NCBI GenBank assembly: GCA_959347315.1
Contig: OY365808.1
Location: 6,922,947 to 6,986,946 of the forward strand
Length of the DNA stretch: 64,000 bases
Reading direction: 5' to 3'
From: Bimastos eiseni
Taxonomy: Eukaryota; Annelida; Clitellata; Crassiclitellata; Lumbricidae
How positions within the stretch are numbered: position 1 is the stretch's first letter; the number at the start of each line of letters is the position of its first letter. Under the pieces are notes generated by a model. The model had not been told where the DNA came from. It searched no databases and worked only from the letters and a program-made list of their open reading frames with translations. The position numbers and the translations under genes are program-made. Below, one piece after another: positions 22,933-34,511 of this stretch.

Positions 22933-24202
22933 ATGACCTTCACCAAGGCTTATAATTGTTCGTGTCTTCCTCTCTCAGTCTCATTATTTTTAATTACGGG
23001 TGTAAATAACATTAGCGACCCCATTACAAAATACGGTCCAGCCTTCAATATCAATAATAGTAATGTCATTGCAAGTCAAAACCCATGACTATAGTTTTAA
23101 AGAAGCCTGTTTAGCAAATTCACACCTTTATTTACTTAATGTTGTAGTCATCTTGTCAGTGTTTCGTTGCAGTACACAGTCTTGCAGAAGCTCTCACGAA
23201 GCACCTTTGGCAGTAGAAGGGGTAATTCTGTTGGTGAATGTGCTGGGTTCAAACCTCTGCTTTGGTATAAAGCTCACTGAGGTTAGGGGGCACTAAACAA
23301 TGCATTACATCGATACATACATGAACACGTCTTGTATAGACATTCATGTATACAAATAAACATTTATACATGCACGTACATGCATTATAATATTGCATAT
23401 TGTATATGCATACAAACATCCATGCTTAAGATATATATATGTATGTACATATATACGCATTCATATAGAAAAATTATATATATATGAATGTACGCATGAG
23501 AACGCTTAATACAACGCAATTTAAGTAGATGGCGCTAAATATGCATACATTGTATCCATATATTACATATCATTTTTAGTAAATACATGCATACCTTCAT
23601 ACAATGCCATGTACGATTGTACATACAAGCATACATAAATATGTATATTATACATGTAGATTGTACACGATTGCACTCCTAGATGCAGGCTCCCTCTGGT
23701 GGTTCCCTCAGTTCCTATTAGGGATGATTGATTCTGTGGCTCCAGGCAGAGACATGCAGATGGTCAATGGATGGTATAGAAGCGAACAGATGTACCATGC
23801 CATCGAAGGTTATCGATCTATCAGAACAGTCGCTCCCTTTCCCTTGTTTTCGGATTTGCCCAAGCCTCCCTTCCGTTCGGTTCTTCCCACCGGGTCGGCA
23901 CCGCTCTTTCAACTGGGGTGGGGGTAATACTGAAATGGTCGGTTAATCGGAATGGCAGGGTTTAGAAGAAGTTGGTTGCTTTTCTTTCGCCGAAAATATT
24001 GAGCACTTTTTCAGTAATCGGTGCTTTAGTGTGATATACATGAATCGAGTCACATTTTGTGATGATAATTATAGGTAACGTCAGATTCCATGAGAATATT
24101 TACGTGTAGTCAGATGTAAGATTTTGGATGGCGTCAGGTTAAGGACATGCCTATCAGTTTCTAAGATGTCACTCAACCCTATTTATCTGTGATATTCTGA
24201 CA
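22933..24202. other. Unannotated stretch
   Basis: No gene assigned. About 23340-23660 is TA/CATA-rich. An open frame at 23604-23927 has ordinary-looking composition in its second half (about residues 30-107) but no recognisable domain and no clear splice sites. Confidence 0.45.
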
Positions 24203-24393
24203 TATGCCCTTCTGATATTGCACTTTTACATTCTGACATTGCTCAAGCCCTTCTGGCATTGCGCAAGCTCTTCTGACATTGTTCATGTTCTTCTGACATT
24301 GCCCATGCCCTCTGACATTGCCCATGTCTTTCTGACATTGTCCATGTTTTTCTGACATTGCCTATGCTCTTCTGACATTGCCCATGCCCTTCT
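24203..24393 (+). repeat. 20-bp minisatellite, left part
   Basis: About nine to ten tandem copies of CCCATGCCCTTCTGACATTG with scattered substitutions. It is interrupted at 24394 by a LINE 3' end and resumes at 24556. Confidence 0.93.
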
Positions 24394-24555
24394 ATTCTAT
24401 TCTATTCTATCCTATTTACGGACTTATAAAGCGCCTCTCACAGTACAACCCACTCAGAGGCGCTCCCAGTGCGAAGGACCCCTAGAGAAAAGAAAAGTCT
24501 TAAGAGAACGAGCAGAAACAGTTGTGTTACCAGATAGGATGGAATCACGGGTCGA
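24394..24555 (-). mobile_element. LINE 3' end inserted into the minisatellite
   Basis: On the minus strand it reads from a decayed ORF end (TCTTAAGACTTTTCTTTTCT) through CTGGGAGCGCCTCTGAGTGG and a GAGAGGCGCTTTATAAGTCC tail into (TAGAA)n. The decamer ATGCCCTTCT lies immediately on both sides (24384-24393 and 24556-24565), consistent with a 10-bp target duplication, though the host repeat itself contains this decamer. It belongs to the GGCGCT-tail LINE family. Confidence 0.8.
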
Positions 24556-24657
24556 ATGCCCTTCTGACATTGTTCAAGCCCCTTTGACATTGCGCATGAC
24601 ATTCTGACATTGCCCATGCCCTTATGACATTGCCCATTCCATTGTGCCAATGCCCAT
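24556..24657 (+). repeat. 20-bp minisatellite, right part
   Basis: About five further copies of the CCCATGCCCTTCTGACATTG unit in the same phase and orientation as 24203-24393. Confidence 0.93.
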
Positions 24658-25454
24658 GGCTACATCTATTTCCTGCTTTCAGCGCAAGACGACAGGCGTT
24701 GTCTAATCTCGAGACCTCATCTGATGTTTATAGTCGGTTCTGATCTGAATAGCAGAATAACTGCTTATCGTCTCTAGTTCTGGGTCTCAATATTCGTGTG
24801 GCCGATAAAGAGAACACAGATTAAACGTCCTCTTCTATATCCTACATCTTCCATTGTATTACACACCCGTGGATCATGACGATGATAGCGCTCCGACCCT
24901 CTGCTCATGCGCGGACGTCGTGCGATCATCTTGACGGTCAACTTGGTGCAGTTTGATCGCAATCTATCACCGTCTCTGTCTCGTCTGTGAGAAGGCACAA
25001 TGGTCCTGCTATTTAATTTCCCACTCCAGCTACAATCCACGAGGGAGTAATTACGAAGGTTGCCAGTGCAGCGTGTAGGTAAGCATTGTGATTAAAGTCT
25101 TAATGTTTATGTATAGAGGCCTAATTGTCTTGCGGGCCGTGTCCCTCTTATCTTAGTTGTGTGTATCGATTTAATCCATTCCTGGGCATTGGTTTCATCG
25201 TTTTGCTGCACAGGGGGTGACCTTGTTGAACCCGACTAAAAAACCTCCAAGGTTCAGCACAGATCGGTCGAATTTCCTGGAATGAGTTGTCATATATACG
25301 TCTATAGGGACCTGTGAGCCCCAGCTCCCAGCTGTGAGCTCCTATAGACGACAGCGATCTGGACTGACGTAATTTACGTAATTGCCTAGGCCAGAAGAAA
25401 GGAAAGTTTGCTAGGCGTCTCCAAAACACTTATGTTGCACCAATGTATACGTGT
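24658..25454. other. Unannotated stretch
   Basis: No gene recognised. A palindromic pair CGTCTATAGG / CCTATAGACG (25299-25308 and 25341-25350) encloses an AGCTCCCAGCTGTGAGCT core and could form a short stem-loop. Confidence 0.45.
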
Positions 25455-25640
25455 ACGTCTACATGAGTACATGTCTACATGTGTACATGTCTGCATGTGT
25501 ACATATCTACATGTGTACATGTCTACATGAGTACATGTCTACATGTGTACATGTCTGCATGTGTACATGTCTACATGTGTGCATGTCTACATGTGTACAT
25601 ATCTAAACGTGTACATGTCTACATGTGTACATGTACGTGT
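25455..25640. repeat. 16-bp minisatellite TACATGTGTACATGTC
   Basis: About eleven copies, with ACATGAGT and CTGCATG variants. The unit itself contains the palindrome TACATGTA-like half sites. Confidence 0.92.
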
Positions 25641-25679
25641 GTGTCTAAGTAGAACTGTATTAGAAAAAAATGTACCTAT

Positions 25680-25745
25680 AAACGTGTGACGCCTCTCTCA
25701 CATTGCACAACAATTAGAGGCTCTTCCATTGTCGGGATTTAAACG
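25680..25745 (-). mobile_element. Short LINE 3'-end fragment
   Basis: On the minus strand GGAAGAGCCTCTAATTGTTG and GTGAGAGAGGCGTCACACG resemble the paired GCCTCTGA...GAGAGGCGCT segment of the GGCGCT-tail LINE family. It is too short to show any coding sequence. Confidence 0.5.
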
Positions 25746-26149
25746 GTTTTGGAATTGCAAAAGTTGATTAATGTTTAGCCAATCATTTATTTTCGTATTA
25801 CCATTACGGGCCCTATTTTTGAGGACGCAGTGTATAACTATATGCATTTTATGCCACAGGATGTCGAGTGAAAATCTATATTGAAATTTATAAAATTTAT
25901 AGCGTACCAAGGTAGCCTAATAAAATTAGCAAGTACAGAATGATAACTACTGTTTTAATAATCATGTATAAATTTCTGACTAATTTGTGATTCGGATGAA
26001 AGGGTAAGAGCTCGAAAAATATGCCATCAATCATTGTTTTCAGAGAAAGAGAAGTTTGTGACTGAAATCCATAGAATAGAAACAATATGTCCTATTGCTG
26101 AGTTGGACAAACAGCTGGATATATTCATGAGTGTCCTAATAGGATAAAT
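25746..26149. other. Unannotated stretch
   Basis: AT-rich, nothing recognised. Confidence 0.4.
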
Positions 26150-26395
26150 TATTCATTCATTCATTCAAATAGAACATTTATATAGCACCCGTTGAGAAAA
26201 CTTCTCAGAGACGCTCCCATCTCCATGGCAAGGCTAAAACGAGCAGTCACAAGATGAGAAAAGAATGTAGAAGAGACGGTTCTGGGAGAGATGCAAAGCT
26301 CAAGAAGGAGGTCATACGAGGCCGATGGCCCACAACTGATAAAGCGCGGTTCTACTAGATAACGCCTCTTTCCTATTGCTATCCTTCTTTTAATT
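26150..26395 (-). mobile_element. 3' end of a CR1-like LINE, GGCGCT-tail family
   Basis: The minus strand encodes KRRIAIGKRRYLVEPRF, then CGPSASYDLLLELCISPRTV and SSTFFSHLVTARFSLA. This is the decayed C-terminus in which GPSAWNSLP-like sequence has become GPSASYDLL. The frame runs into GAGACGCTCCCATC... then GGGTGCTATATAAATGTTCT and a (GAAT)n tail at about 26150-26168. The retained open frame suggests a younger copy than most in the window. Confidence 0.82.
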
Positions 26396-28986
26396 CTATT
26401 GTGGCACTTCACCAACTGTAAATTAACATGGAAAGAAACATCTTGAAGTTCGATTTCAATTGAATCAATGGTTATCCAAGTTGATTTGGTTATTGATTCA
26501 GATACAATTAAGTGCACTGTGTTTATATTGAAGGTCTTCAGAACTTTCGCCTCCGTTGAATAAATAATTATTGATTGTATATGGGTTTCCGTTGTTTTTG
26601 TAATGTGACTTCTTCGATTCTTTTTGATGTATAATCAGCCTGCCCAATGAAATATAGCGGACATAGAGAATGCACATGTGCATGTATTTAGGAGCGTGAC
26701 TTCAGTGTGGAAAAGGGAACACTTTAAAGTTGTTTTGTTAACATTATTAAACTTCGAGGACATTTTGTTCGATTCATGCGCATCTTGCGAAGATATAAAC
26801 TAACATTTGGCTTAGAATGGAATATACAAAGGTTCAGCCTGTCTCTATCTGATGCATTAATAACATTAATTGACCTTAACATGGGCCTATCATGTGGCGT
26901 ATTGCAGCTTGTACCGTCGTGAGCCATAGACGCATAAGCATCAAAACGAAAAAAAATCAATTTCATTCTCTTAGGGTATATATATAAAGGTCACTTCTGG
27001 TTGATCTTGTACGCGACACATAGTCCTCTTTTCCTCGGCCGAAGGTATTTATGATATAATTGTTCATATAGTTATATGTACAATTGCACATATATTTTGG
27101 CTCAATGTATATATATAATGCTCAGATCATCAATACATAAGCTGTTGTCTGATCTGTATTAGCCATTTATTAGTAAATCCAGTTTACACAACACTTGTAC
27201 TATATTAACAGAAAATAAATCGAATCACTTTGAGATTCTTCTCCTTCTGCAGGTGAACAGTGACTGCCAAAAAAGGTACATAGTACCTATACACGGGATG
27301 TATACACAATGGAATTTGAACAGCTAAGTACACTAATTATTACTGCAGCAGTGGATTATGCTCCTCTATATGCTACCGTACAAACCGCTGCGCTTTCGAA
27401 CACGAAAGCCTAAAGGGGCAAACGAAAGTTTTTTATGCGTCTAGACACGAGGCCCATTTTACTAAATTAGATGCGGTGTCCCTCGGGAAATATATATAGC
27501 CTTGCAATAAGAAATTCAGCTCGACTGGGAGAAGTTTCGTTCTGGACAGACGCCCATTTGGAAAACTGCCATAACCCCCACCCATAGATATCGGAATAAT
27601 ATCAATACAACGGATATAGCATGGAGTACACTCTATCTTGCATTTAGCATTCTACCTTCCATGTTGGATCTCAGTCAGATCGCGAGTATCCTTACGTGAT
27701 ATCTTACTAAGACGAATATGAAGTTAACGGATAACAACAATTCAAGGAGTAATCTAAGTTCACATACACACACTCCATACGCGCACGCGCACGCGCGCGC
27801 GCAACACACACACAGATGCAATTTTATTACAAGTCTAATTTCTAAGTTAATATATACGATTGAATGAGAGTAATCTACTATTGTTCTCGAGGTTGGTTCA
27901 TCTGTTTGCTTAATGCAATAATGTAAAGTATTGTTACTGTAGTCTCTCTGTCTCACCAAGAACTAGCTCTAGTGATATGAAAATTTTGCACAACGTTCTT
28001 TTGTGAATTTCTAACTCAACATTCTGATATGGACACTTAAAATGACTCATTTTAAGTTTCGATATGGTGGTCTGTCATTTGCTTTACTAAAAAATTCGGT
28101 GGACCTGCTATTTCTGTTTGCGTCTGCGTTAAAATATTGTGAGGCTTTAGCCGGTGTGACGCTTTTTAAAATTTGTCGATTAACAAAAACTAAAAAAAAC
28201 TCTGCGCCATGTGTTGAGTTGAGCTAATAAGTCTGGGAAAGGCTGACAGATAGCCTATACAAACAAACAGACAGGTAGTAGAGACACGTTCTGGTAGACA
28301 AGCAGGCATGAGAGATAAACATACGAATGAATCGGGAGTGCCCGTACAAAGAAGTCGACCATGAGATGGGCATGCAGTCAAGCGGAATAAAACATACAAA
28401 CACAAAGGCACGCAATCGGACAGCCATACAGACAGACGTAGAGTAACATAACATCTAAGACATGAGATGACTAATTGACATTGGGCCCACATACAGATAG
28501 GAAGACAGACGCACACATACAGATGGGAAATAAGCAAAAATAACAGACAAAGTGCCATATTAAACGAGAAGCGGAGAAGACTGGAGAAGTTGAAGGAAGA
28601 AAGTGGAGTCAAAAGATTGATCGATCAACTGTTCTTCAATTTCCTTCATTTATTTCATCGAACAGCAATTGACTCAATCATGCTCGTCTCTGCCTGTCCT
28701 TCTGTCCTTCTGTCTGTCTGTCTTTGTGCGTGTCTGTCTGTCTGCATGCCTAGCCCTCTGTCTGTTTCCATGTAACAGCTAGCATGCATAACCTGGTCTA
28801 ACCCCGACAATTACAATATAAAGCATTTTCTGCACCATATGCTGCTCTAAACCTATCATAGGCCTAACGCAATAGTCTATATACTAGCAGGTATATATCC
28901 ATCCATCAGTACGTATATTACCATAGTACAGTTGCGTATCCCCACGATCGATATTATAAAAATAAATGTACACATTTGTTGCGCTT
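26396..28986. other. Long unannotated stretch
   Basis: No gene recognised in about 2.6 kb. Simple-sequence patches are a CA/CG run at about 27765-27812, a GACA-like degenerate tract at about 28245-28540 and a (GTCT)n run at about 28690-28750. The rest is AT-rich sequence without known motifs. Confidence 0.5.
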
Positions 28987-29003
28987 ATATGCATATTTAG
29001 CCG

Positions 29004-29071
<68 letters not shown>
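28987..29071. repeat. (TA)n microsatellite
   Basis: About 85 bp of nearly pure TA. Confidence 0.97.
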
Positions 29072-29073
<2 letters not shown>

Positions 29074-29247
29074 GGGCCTATATATATAAATAGCACGCAT
29101 CTGTTAAAATGTTTGATCGCGTGCTGCACATTGTCATAGTTCTCCATAATCAGAGGTTGGTAAATTACATACAAGCACATGCTTATGTGCGAATGCATGT
29201 TTTTGTATGTGATTTAAGTATTGTGTATGTATAATGACGTCTAAGGT

Positions 29248-29278
29248 GCGTAGGTCATACAAAGTGAATGACCTACGC
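29248..29278. other. Perfect 11-bp stem-loop
   Basis: GCGTAGGTCAT and ATGACCTACGC are exact reverse complements separated by 9 nt. No T-run follows. Its role is unknown; it could be a transposon footprint or simply a chance hairpin. Confidence 0.4.
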
Positions 29279-30509
29279 GTATGAACAAAGAAACAAGGCG
29301 ATATACACAGACATACATCAAGCGTTATATGAGAGTACTCGTGTTGGCTGATTTTTCCAAGAAGCTACTTGGTCAGTCGATCGGTCGGTCGGTCATCCTG
29401 CCTCTAACGGCTCCTTCTTCCAACCGTCGTTGCTCCCGACCGCTCGTCCGGCATGAGCCGGAGACGGAAGGAGAGAAAATGTGGAGTCGATATCTCTTTC
29501 CAAGTTCCGTCTCCCACTGTGCTTCGTTCATAAATCGAGCGCTGGTCGTTAACAAGCGGAGCGTGAAGTCATCCGTTGCTCCAGTTGTTCCTCCTCGAGG
29601 GACACATGTGGCACGCCGCTCCGACGGAGTCGATGATGTCCAGGGGAGGCAATCAGAGACAGTCAAAACGAACGATAGATCAACGCAGTAGGAACGAAGT
29701 ATTGTACACACAAAATGCATATACAGGACATCTATCTTATTATGCATGTATCTGGGGCACGTGTGGCCTATATACGACTTTAGCCACAGACACATTTCTG
29801 AGCATTATTATTCATGTATGTGCATGTGTTACTTGTTTAGAATTAATAAGGTTTTTTTTCGTAGTCTCCTAACATAGAGAGTGGCGCCACTCGAAAGCCA
29901 GATGTAGGGCCCCAGATTATTCCCCAGCGCTGTGGTGAATCAAGGTGGATATCCGAAGGGTATAGTCGGTGGAAAGTGCGAATCTCCATTGTAACGAAAT
30001 CCCATTTCTCAGGGAAAGACTGTAATTTATTCCAATGCTGGCTGTGCATTCTCTCAACAAATGTTCTTTTAAGTCCCCACAAACAGAGAAATCTTCAATT
30101 TTTGTATCATTATCATTTAAATATAATGCTCTACAAGTCCAGCGCCACTTGAAAGCTAAACACAAGGCACCGGCCTATTCATACTTCTATTTATAAGAAC
30201 CTCCGTCTATTTCGGAACAAAACTGCAGCGACTCGAGTCTTGGCAAGCTTGCGTGTTTATCATGTGGCAAAATAATATATTGCCAGGGAAATCGACATTC
30301 TAGCCGAACTTGAACGTCCTGCTGAGCGAATGCCAGAAGCACCCTTAATAGAGCAGACAGCGCGATTCGTCATTCTTGACTCATGCTGATCATAATGGAA
30401 TGCACTTCTGTTCTCTGTGGGGGCCTGAAGCGCGTGAGAAACGCAACAGACTATCTGTGTATGCGTGTATGCGTATAATCTGCATCCTCATGTCTATTTT
30501 ACTTCAGAC
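29279..30509. other. Unannotated stretch
   Basis: The open frame at 29281-29691 is moderately GC-rich and includes an SRYLFPSSVSHCASFINRAL segment that vaguely recalls LINE ORF ends, but not enough to call. The phrase about GGCGCCACT-CGAAAGC near 29883 recurs near 30142 (GCGCCACTTGAAAGC). No gene assigned. Confidence 0.4.
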
Positions 30510-30745
30510 ACCTACAATTCATCCATCCACCTAGCAATCCATCCATCCAACCATCTATCACGCCTATCAATCCATCCATCCAACTATCCATCCATCCATC
30601 ACGCCTAGCAATCCATCCAGCCAACCAGCCAATCAGCCAACCGGCCAGCCACATAGCCAGCCAGCCATCGATCCATCCAGCCACCTAGCCAACCACACGG
30701 CCATCCACATACACACCTAGCAATCCATGCATCCATCCAACCACC
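30510..30745. repeat. (CATC)n/(CCAG)n degenerate tetranucleotide tract
   Basis: CCATCCATCCAACCATC and CAGCCAACCAGCCA units. The Trp/Gly-rich minus-strand peptide is an artefact. Confidence 0.93.
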
Positions 30746-30764
30746 CATCTCCGATTAACGATTC

Positions 30765-30850
30765 CATTCTCGGCCCGTGGAGTAATGGTGAACATGCTGA
30801 CACACAGAGCTGATGAACCGAGTTCGAGACCCGTGTACCCCCATAAGGTC
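30765..30850 (+). mobile_element. Possible tRNA-like SINE head
   Basis: AGTAATGGTGAACATGCTGA could be a degraded A-box region and CGAGTTCGAGACCC is a good B box about 40 bp later. No cloverleaf with pairing acceptor ends was found and no sister copy was seen, so this is tentative. Confidence 0.35.
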
Positions 30851-32100
30851 GACTTCTTCACTTCTTTCGCTAGGCGGAGGCGTTGGTTAAATATGAGATT
30901 TGTAACGTAATAGGCGCCCTTGGTGGCTGCTGCCGACGGTGAAATTGGGCTCCTGTAATAACTTGCCATCATTCGTTCATACTGTAGGCCTACTTGTAAT
31001 CATACTGCGGTTTGTCAGTTTGAAATTAAAGAGAAACTATTATTATTGTTGTTATCATAGTTGTCGTCATCATTGTCGTCGTCGTCATGGAACACACCAG
31101 GGTCCACTCACTTCCAGCAACGACTGCACACGCCATCAGCCACGCTCTCTCGCGCCATTCATTATATCTCGTCCAATGGTACATCCGGCTTCGCGGTTGA
31201 CGGGCGTCGCAGACTCTGCTGCAGCATCTCGGCCTGGCCTGGCCTGGCCTCGCATCAGAGCCGACGTACGGGCGATCAACGGACAGTGGACGAGTGGCCA
31301 GGCAAATGACGACAATGGGATATTTATTGGGCGATGATGAAGACAAGTGACTAAGTTGCCCATCAAGTAAACTCAGCGGATGTGCGCCAGAATCAAAACG
31401 CGCCGCATAGAAGAATTCTTTTTGCATTGCGTCTCGTAGTTACGAGGTTGGAGGTGCTTCATGAATGTTGTTCCAGTGAACTTCGTTTTGACCTTTTAGG
31501 TTAAACATTTCGTCTAAGACTAACGCCTTCTGGTGAGATATCGTCGTCGATGGTTTGATTCGGTGACAGTCGCAAAAGAACTAGGCACCCTGGAGCGTTC
31601 TACAGATTATGCAACGTTTTTGTGATGTGACACAAAGAATCGATGTTATATTTCTAGAATGGTTTTCGCGTGAATGAAGCGAGAGAGGAATGGAGTAGTT
31701 CGTCGTTTGGCTATCTCCTTCTAGCGGCCGACTTTCCTCTCCACGACCCGGCCAGCGAAGGGTAAGTCGGCAACCAACTTTCATTCATTCTTTAGGATTG
31801 TTTGCTAATAACGAGTGTAGCTTAAGTAAGTTGCAAGAAGTTGGATGTTATGAAGTCTGGACATGCGCTTCCTCATTGAGCGGATTTGAGTAGAATTGCA
31901 AAAGCTGGGATTCCGATGAATTGTATAAATAGGTTGCGCTAGAACAAGCGAGGATTATTATTTTTTTAATACCCACGGTTTACCAACCCCACGTCTACCG
32001 ATAATTATTATTGCTCGTTCTTGCATGTATGAAATGTATGTATGCCATATCCAGTAGTTGAGAAAGATCATGACAAAGTCGATATATATATATATAATAT

Positions 32101-32131
<31 letters not shown>

Positions 32132-32194
32132 GTTAGTAAAGTTTCTTTGTCCATAATCGCATATTCGTCAGTAATGACATTTATCATCACTTAG
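30851..32194. other. Unannotated stretch
   Basis: About 31040-31300 is GC-richer with (GTCATC)n-like and TGGCC repeats (CTGGCCTGGCCTGGCCT at about 31231). A TA microsatellite lies at about 32078-32132. No exon could be supported. Confidence 0.45.
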
Positions 32195-32275
32195 ACAAAC
32201 GCAGCAAGCGCCCATGAGTAGATATCTTAGAAAGGCGCTCTATAAATGTTCGATTACATTACATCACATAGGGAT
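32195..32275 (+). mobile_element. LINE/SINE 3' tail
   Basis: GAAAGGCGCTCTATAAATGT followed by TCGATTACATTACATCACAT is the standard GGCGCT-TATAAATGTTCGATTACATT end shared with the fragments near 26160 and 52300. The body upstream is not recognisable. Confidence 0.6.
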
Positions 32276-33785
32276 ATTTATTCTCCTTTTGCGGATCTTA
32301 AGTTGGCAAAAAAGACTAATTTCAAGGTTTTTTATAAGCGAACATGCTGTGCATCGCGGAATTTCAGTTTTCCGATAAATATATCAGGATATATGTTATG
32401 TAAATTGCTTGTCATGATTATTTTGTGAGTGTACATTCTGTGATTGTTCATATTATTGTATTGTATTCCGTTTATTATGACAACAGCGTCATTGCTGTCA
32501 AAATGCGGCCATTTATAGACACACTAAACATTGCTTTAAAAGATTAAAATAGGCCTATAATTGTCGCAGATATTTCTGTTCGTGTCGGGTGAGGTAAGAT
32601 CGTTTTTAGCGGTCTAATATTATGATCTGCTCGCAGTGCGTGTGTAGGCGGTTCAATAAAGTACACATTTACTTACTTACTTATCTTTAGCTCATAAGTC
32701 AACACCATGTAATTCTCATTTTTGACAAAGGCATGTGTAAGCAAGTAGGCCTACTTGATCGAGATTCAAGTCGCAGACTCATCACAATCGCGAGATTGCA
32801 GGATTGACCACCGAGAATTTGTTGAGGTTATGGAGGACCAACGTTGGTCTTTAGTACATTGAATGACCAGTTCCTGAAGACCTTACCTTGAACGCGATTC
32901 TGCTTGTAATTGAAATCTCAACGACGCGTGATGTATTATTCGCTAATTGTTATGACGCCTCCAGTATAGGCTTACGCGTTGGACTAAATGGTGTTGTCAT
33001 CAGCGGAGGGATGTTCCTATCTGCAGCGTTCCCATTTCCACAACGTTAAGCCAATCGTCTGTGTTCTAGATTCATTTCCAGGGCAACCAGTTACCTTGGA
33101 TTCCTCTGTTCTTGTCCGCAAGGTTAACTCTTTTTAGCCTCTCGGAGATTCTGAAATCACTACTCGCGAGGGCATGGCATGGTCCTGGTCATTCTAGCAA
33201 TGCGCAGTGTCCGAATAATTGAAGCCTCCTTGTTTGGATCATCTCCGACACTGAGAGGTAGAAAGTGCAGCGGTAGGCCTATAGCCATTGTTGTCTTAAT
33301 TAACTGAAACTGAAAGTAATGGCAGCGTTAGCTGAAAAGTTAAATTCAGTTGAGCGAAACTGAAACTGGAAAGATATAAAAACTGGAGCTACAATTAAAC
33401 TGCAAAGTATAAAATTGCAACAGAAACTAAACTTGAAGTTGAAAACCGAACTGAAATTTTCTGTCTGTCACATAGGCCCCTATCACACGCAAAAATATAG
33501 TATCTAGCATAGACTAGAATAGCATAGACCAATCTCTGTGCGAGTTATACACGTCCTATATGAGGTGCACAGTATTTCGTCTGAGGTTTCATCACTGGAG
33601 GGCACGGAATAGCTATATCATCGTCCAACTGTATACATTTCAGTCGTTGACTACCCGTTCATTTGTAGAAGGGTGTTGTTCATTTCGTTGAACGCATTAA
33701 ATCCGATAATCAGCCTGTAAAATATTGGAGGAGAAATCCTCACGGGGAAACTTATCGATTGATCTTTCCTTAACGGAAGGAAAAG
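32276..33785. other. Unannotated stretch
   Basis: No gene recognised. CAATAAAGTACACATTTACT followed by TACTTACTTATC at about 32655-32690 looks like another retroposon poly-repeat end. About 33300-33460 is rich in GAAACTGAAACTG phrases. Confidence 0.45.
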
Positions 33786-34002
33786 ACATGGAAGAAGGTG
33801 GAGGAGGAGGAGGAACAGAGGAATGATCGAAGCAGGAAGATTAAGAGAATGGTTTAGAATATTTGTCTATAATTGAGATTAAGATGAAACAGGAAGAGCG
33901 GGAAGAGATGTTTGGAAACTAGGATGATCGGAAGTAGAATGAGGGAGGGGAAAGGTGGAACAGAAGAAGTTACAGATGAGGAAGATGATAAAATGAATAT
34001 GA
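33786..34002. repeat. Purine-rich GGA/GAA tract
   Basis: Degenerate purine-rich sequence leading into the 16-bp minisatellite. Confidence 0.8.
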
Positions 34003-34305
34003 AATTAGAAGAAGAAACAATTAGAAGAAGAAACAATTAGAAGAAGAAACAATTAGAAGAAGAAACAATTAGAAGAAGAAACAATTAGAAGAAGAAACAA
34101 TTAGAAGAAGAAACAATTAGAAGAAGAAACAATTGGAAGAAGAAACAGTTAGAAGAAGAAACAATTAGAAGTAGAAACAATTAGAAGAAGAAACAATTAG
34201 AAGAAGAAACAATTAGAAGAAGGAACAATTAGAAGAAGAAACAATTAGAAGAAGGAACAATTAGAAGAAGAAACAATTAGAAGAAGAAACAATTAGAAGA
34301 AGAAA
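34003..34305. repeat. 16-bp minisatellite AGAAGAAGAAACAATT
   Basis: About nineteen nearly identical copies of the 16-bp unit, with single changes such as GTAG, GGAA and CAGTT. The high identity suggests recent expansion. Confidence 0.96.
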
Positions 34306-34434
34306 AAAAATATACGATATTAGGAATACGCAGAATGGTACGGTGCCGCATTGTGCGAAGCACATTATAGTCAAGCTATATATGGACTCAATAGACTAGA
34401 TTACGCTGTATCCACATTGACTTCGAAATGTTAA

Positions 34435-34507
34435 CCCTTACCCCTCCTAAGACCGCTGTGAGCTGCCAAATTTAATGCGCTTGATACAGTAATTGGAGAG
34501 GTAAGGG
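34435..34507. mobile_element. 73-bp piggyBac-like mini-element flanked by TTAA
   Basis: TTAA (34431-34434) is followed by CCCTTACCCCTCC, and GGAGAGGTAAGGG is followed by TTAA (34508-34511). The 13-bp terminal inverted repeat matches at 12 positions. TTAA duplications and CCC-starting termini are the piggyBac signature. At 73 bp it carries no gene. It is an inference that this is a piggyBac-mobilised MITE rather than a chance inverted repeat. Confidence 0.6.
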
Positions 34508-34511
34508 TTAA

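Noticed and set aside
23604..23927. 107-residue plus-strand frame
   Set aside because: The second half looks unique, but there is no domain, no splice pattern and no support beyond being open.
29281..29691. 136-residue plus-strand frame with an RYLFPSSVSH segment
   Set aside because: It weakly recalls a LINE ORF end but lacks the WN-LP motif and a recognisable tail.
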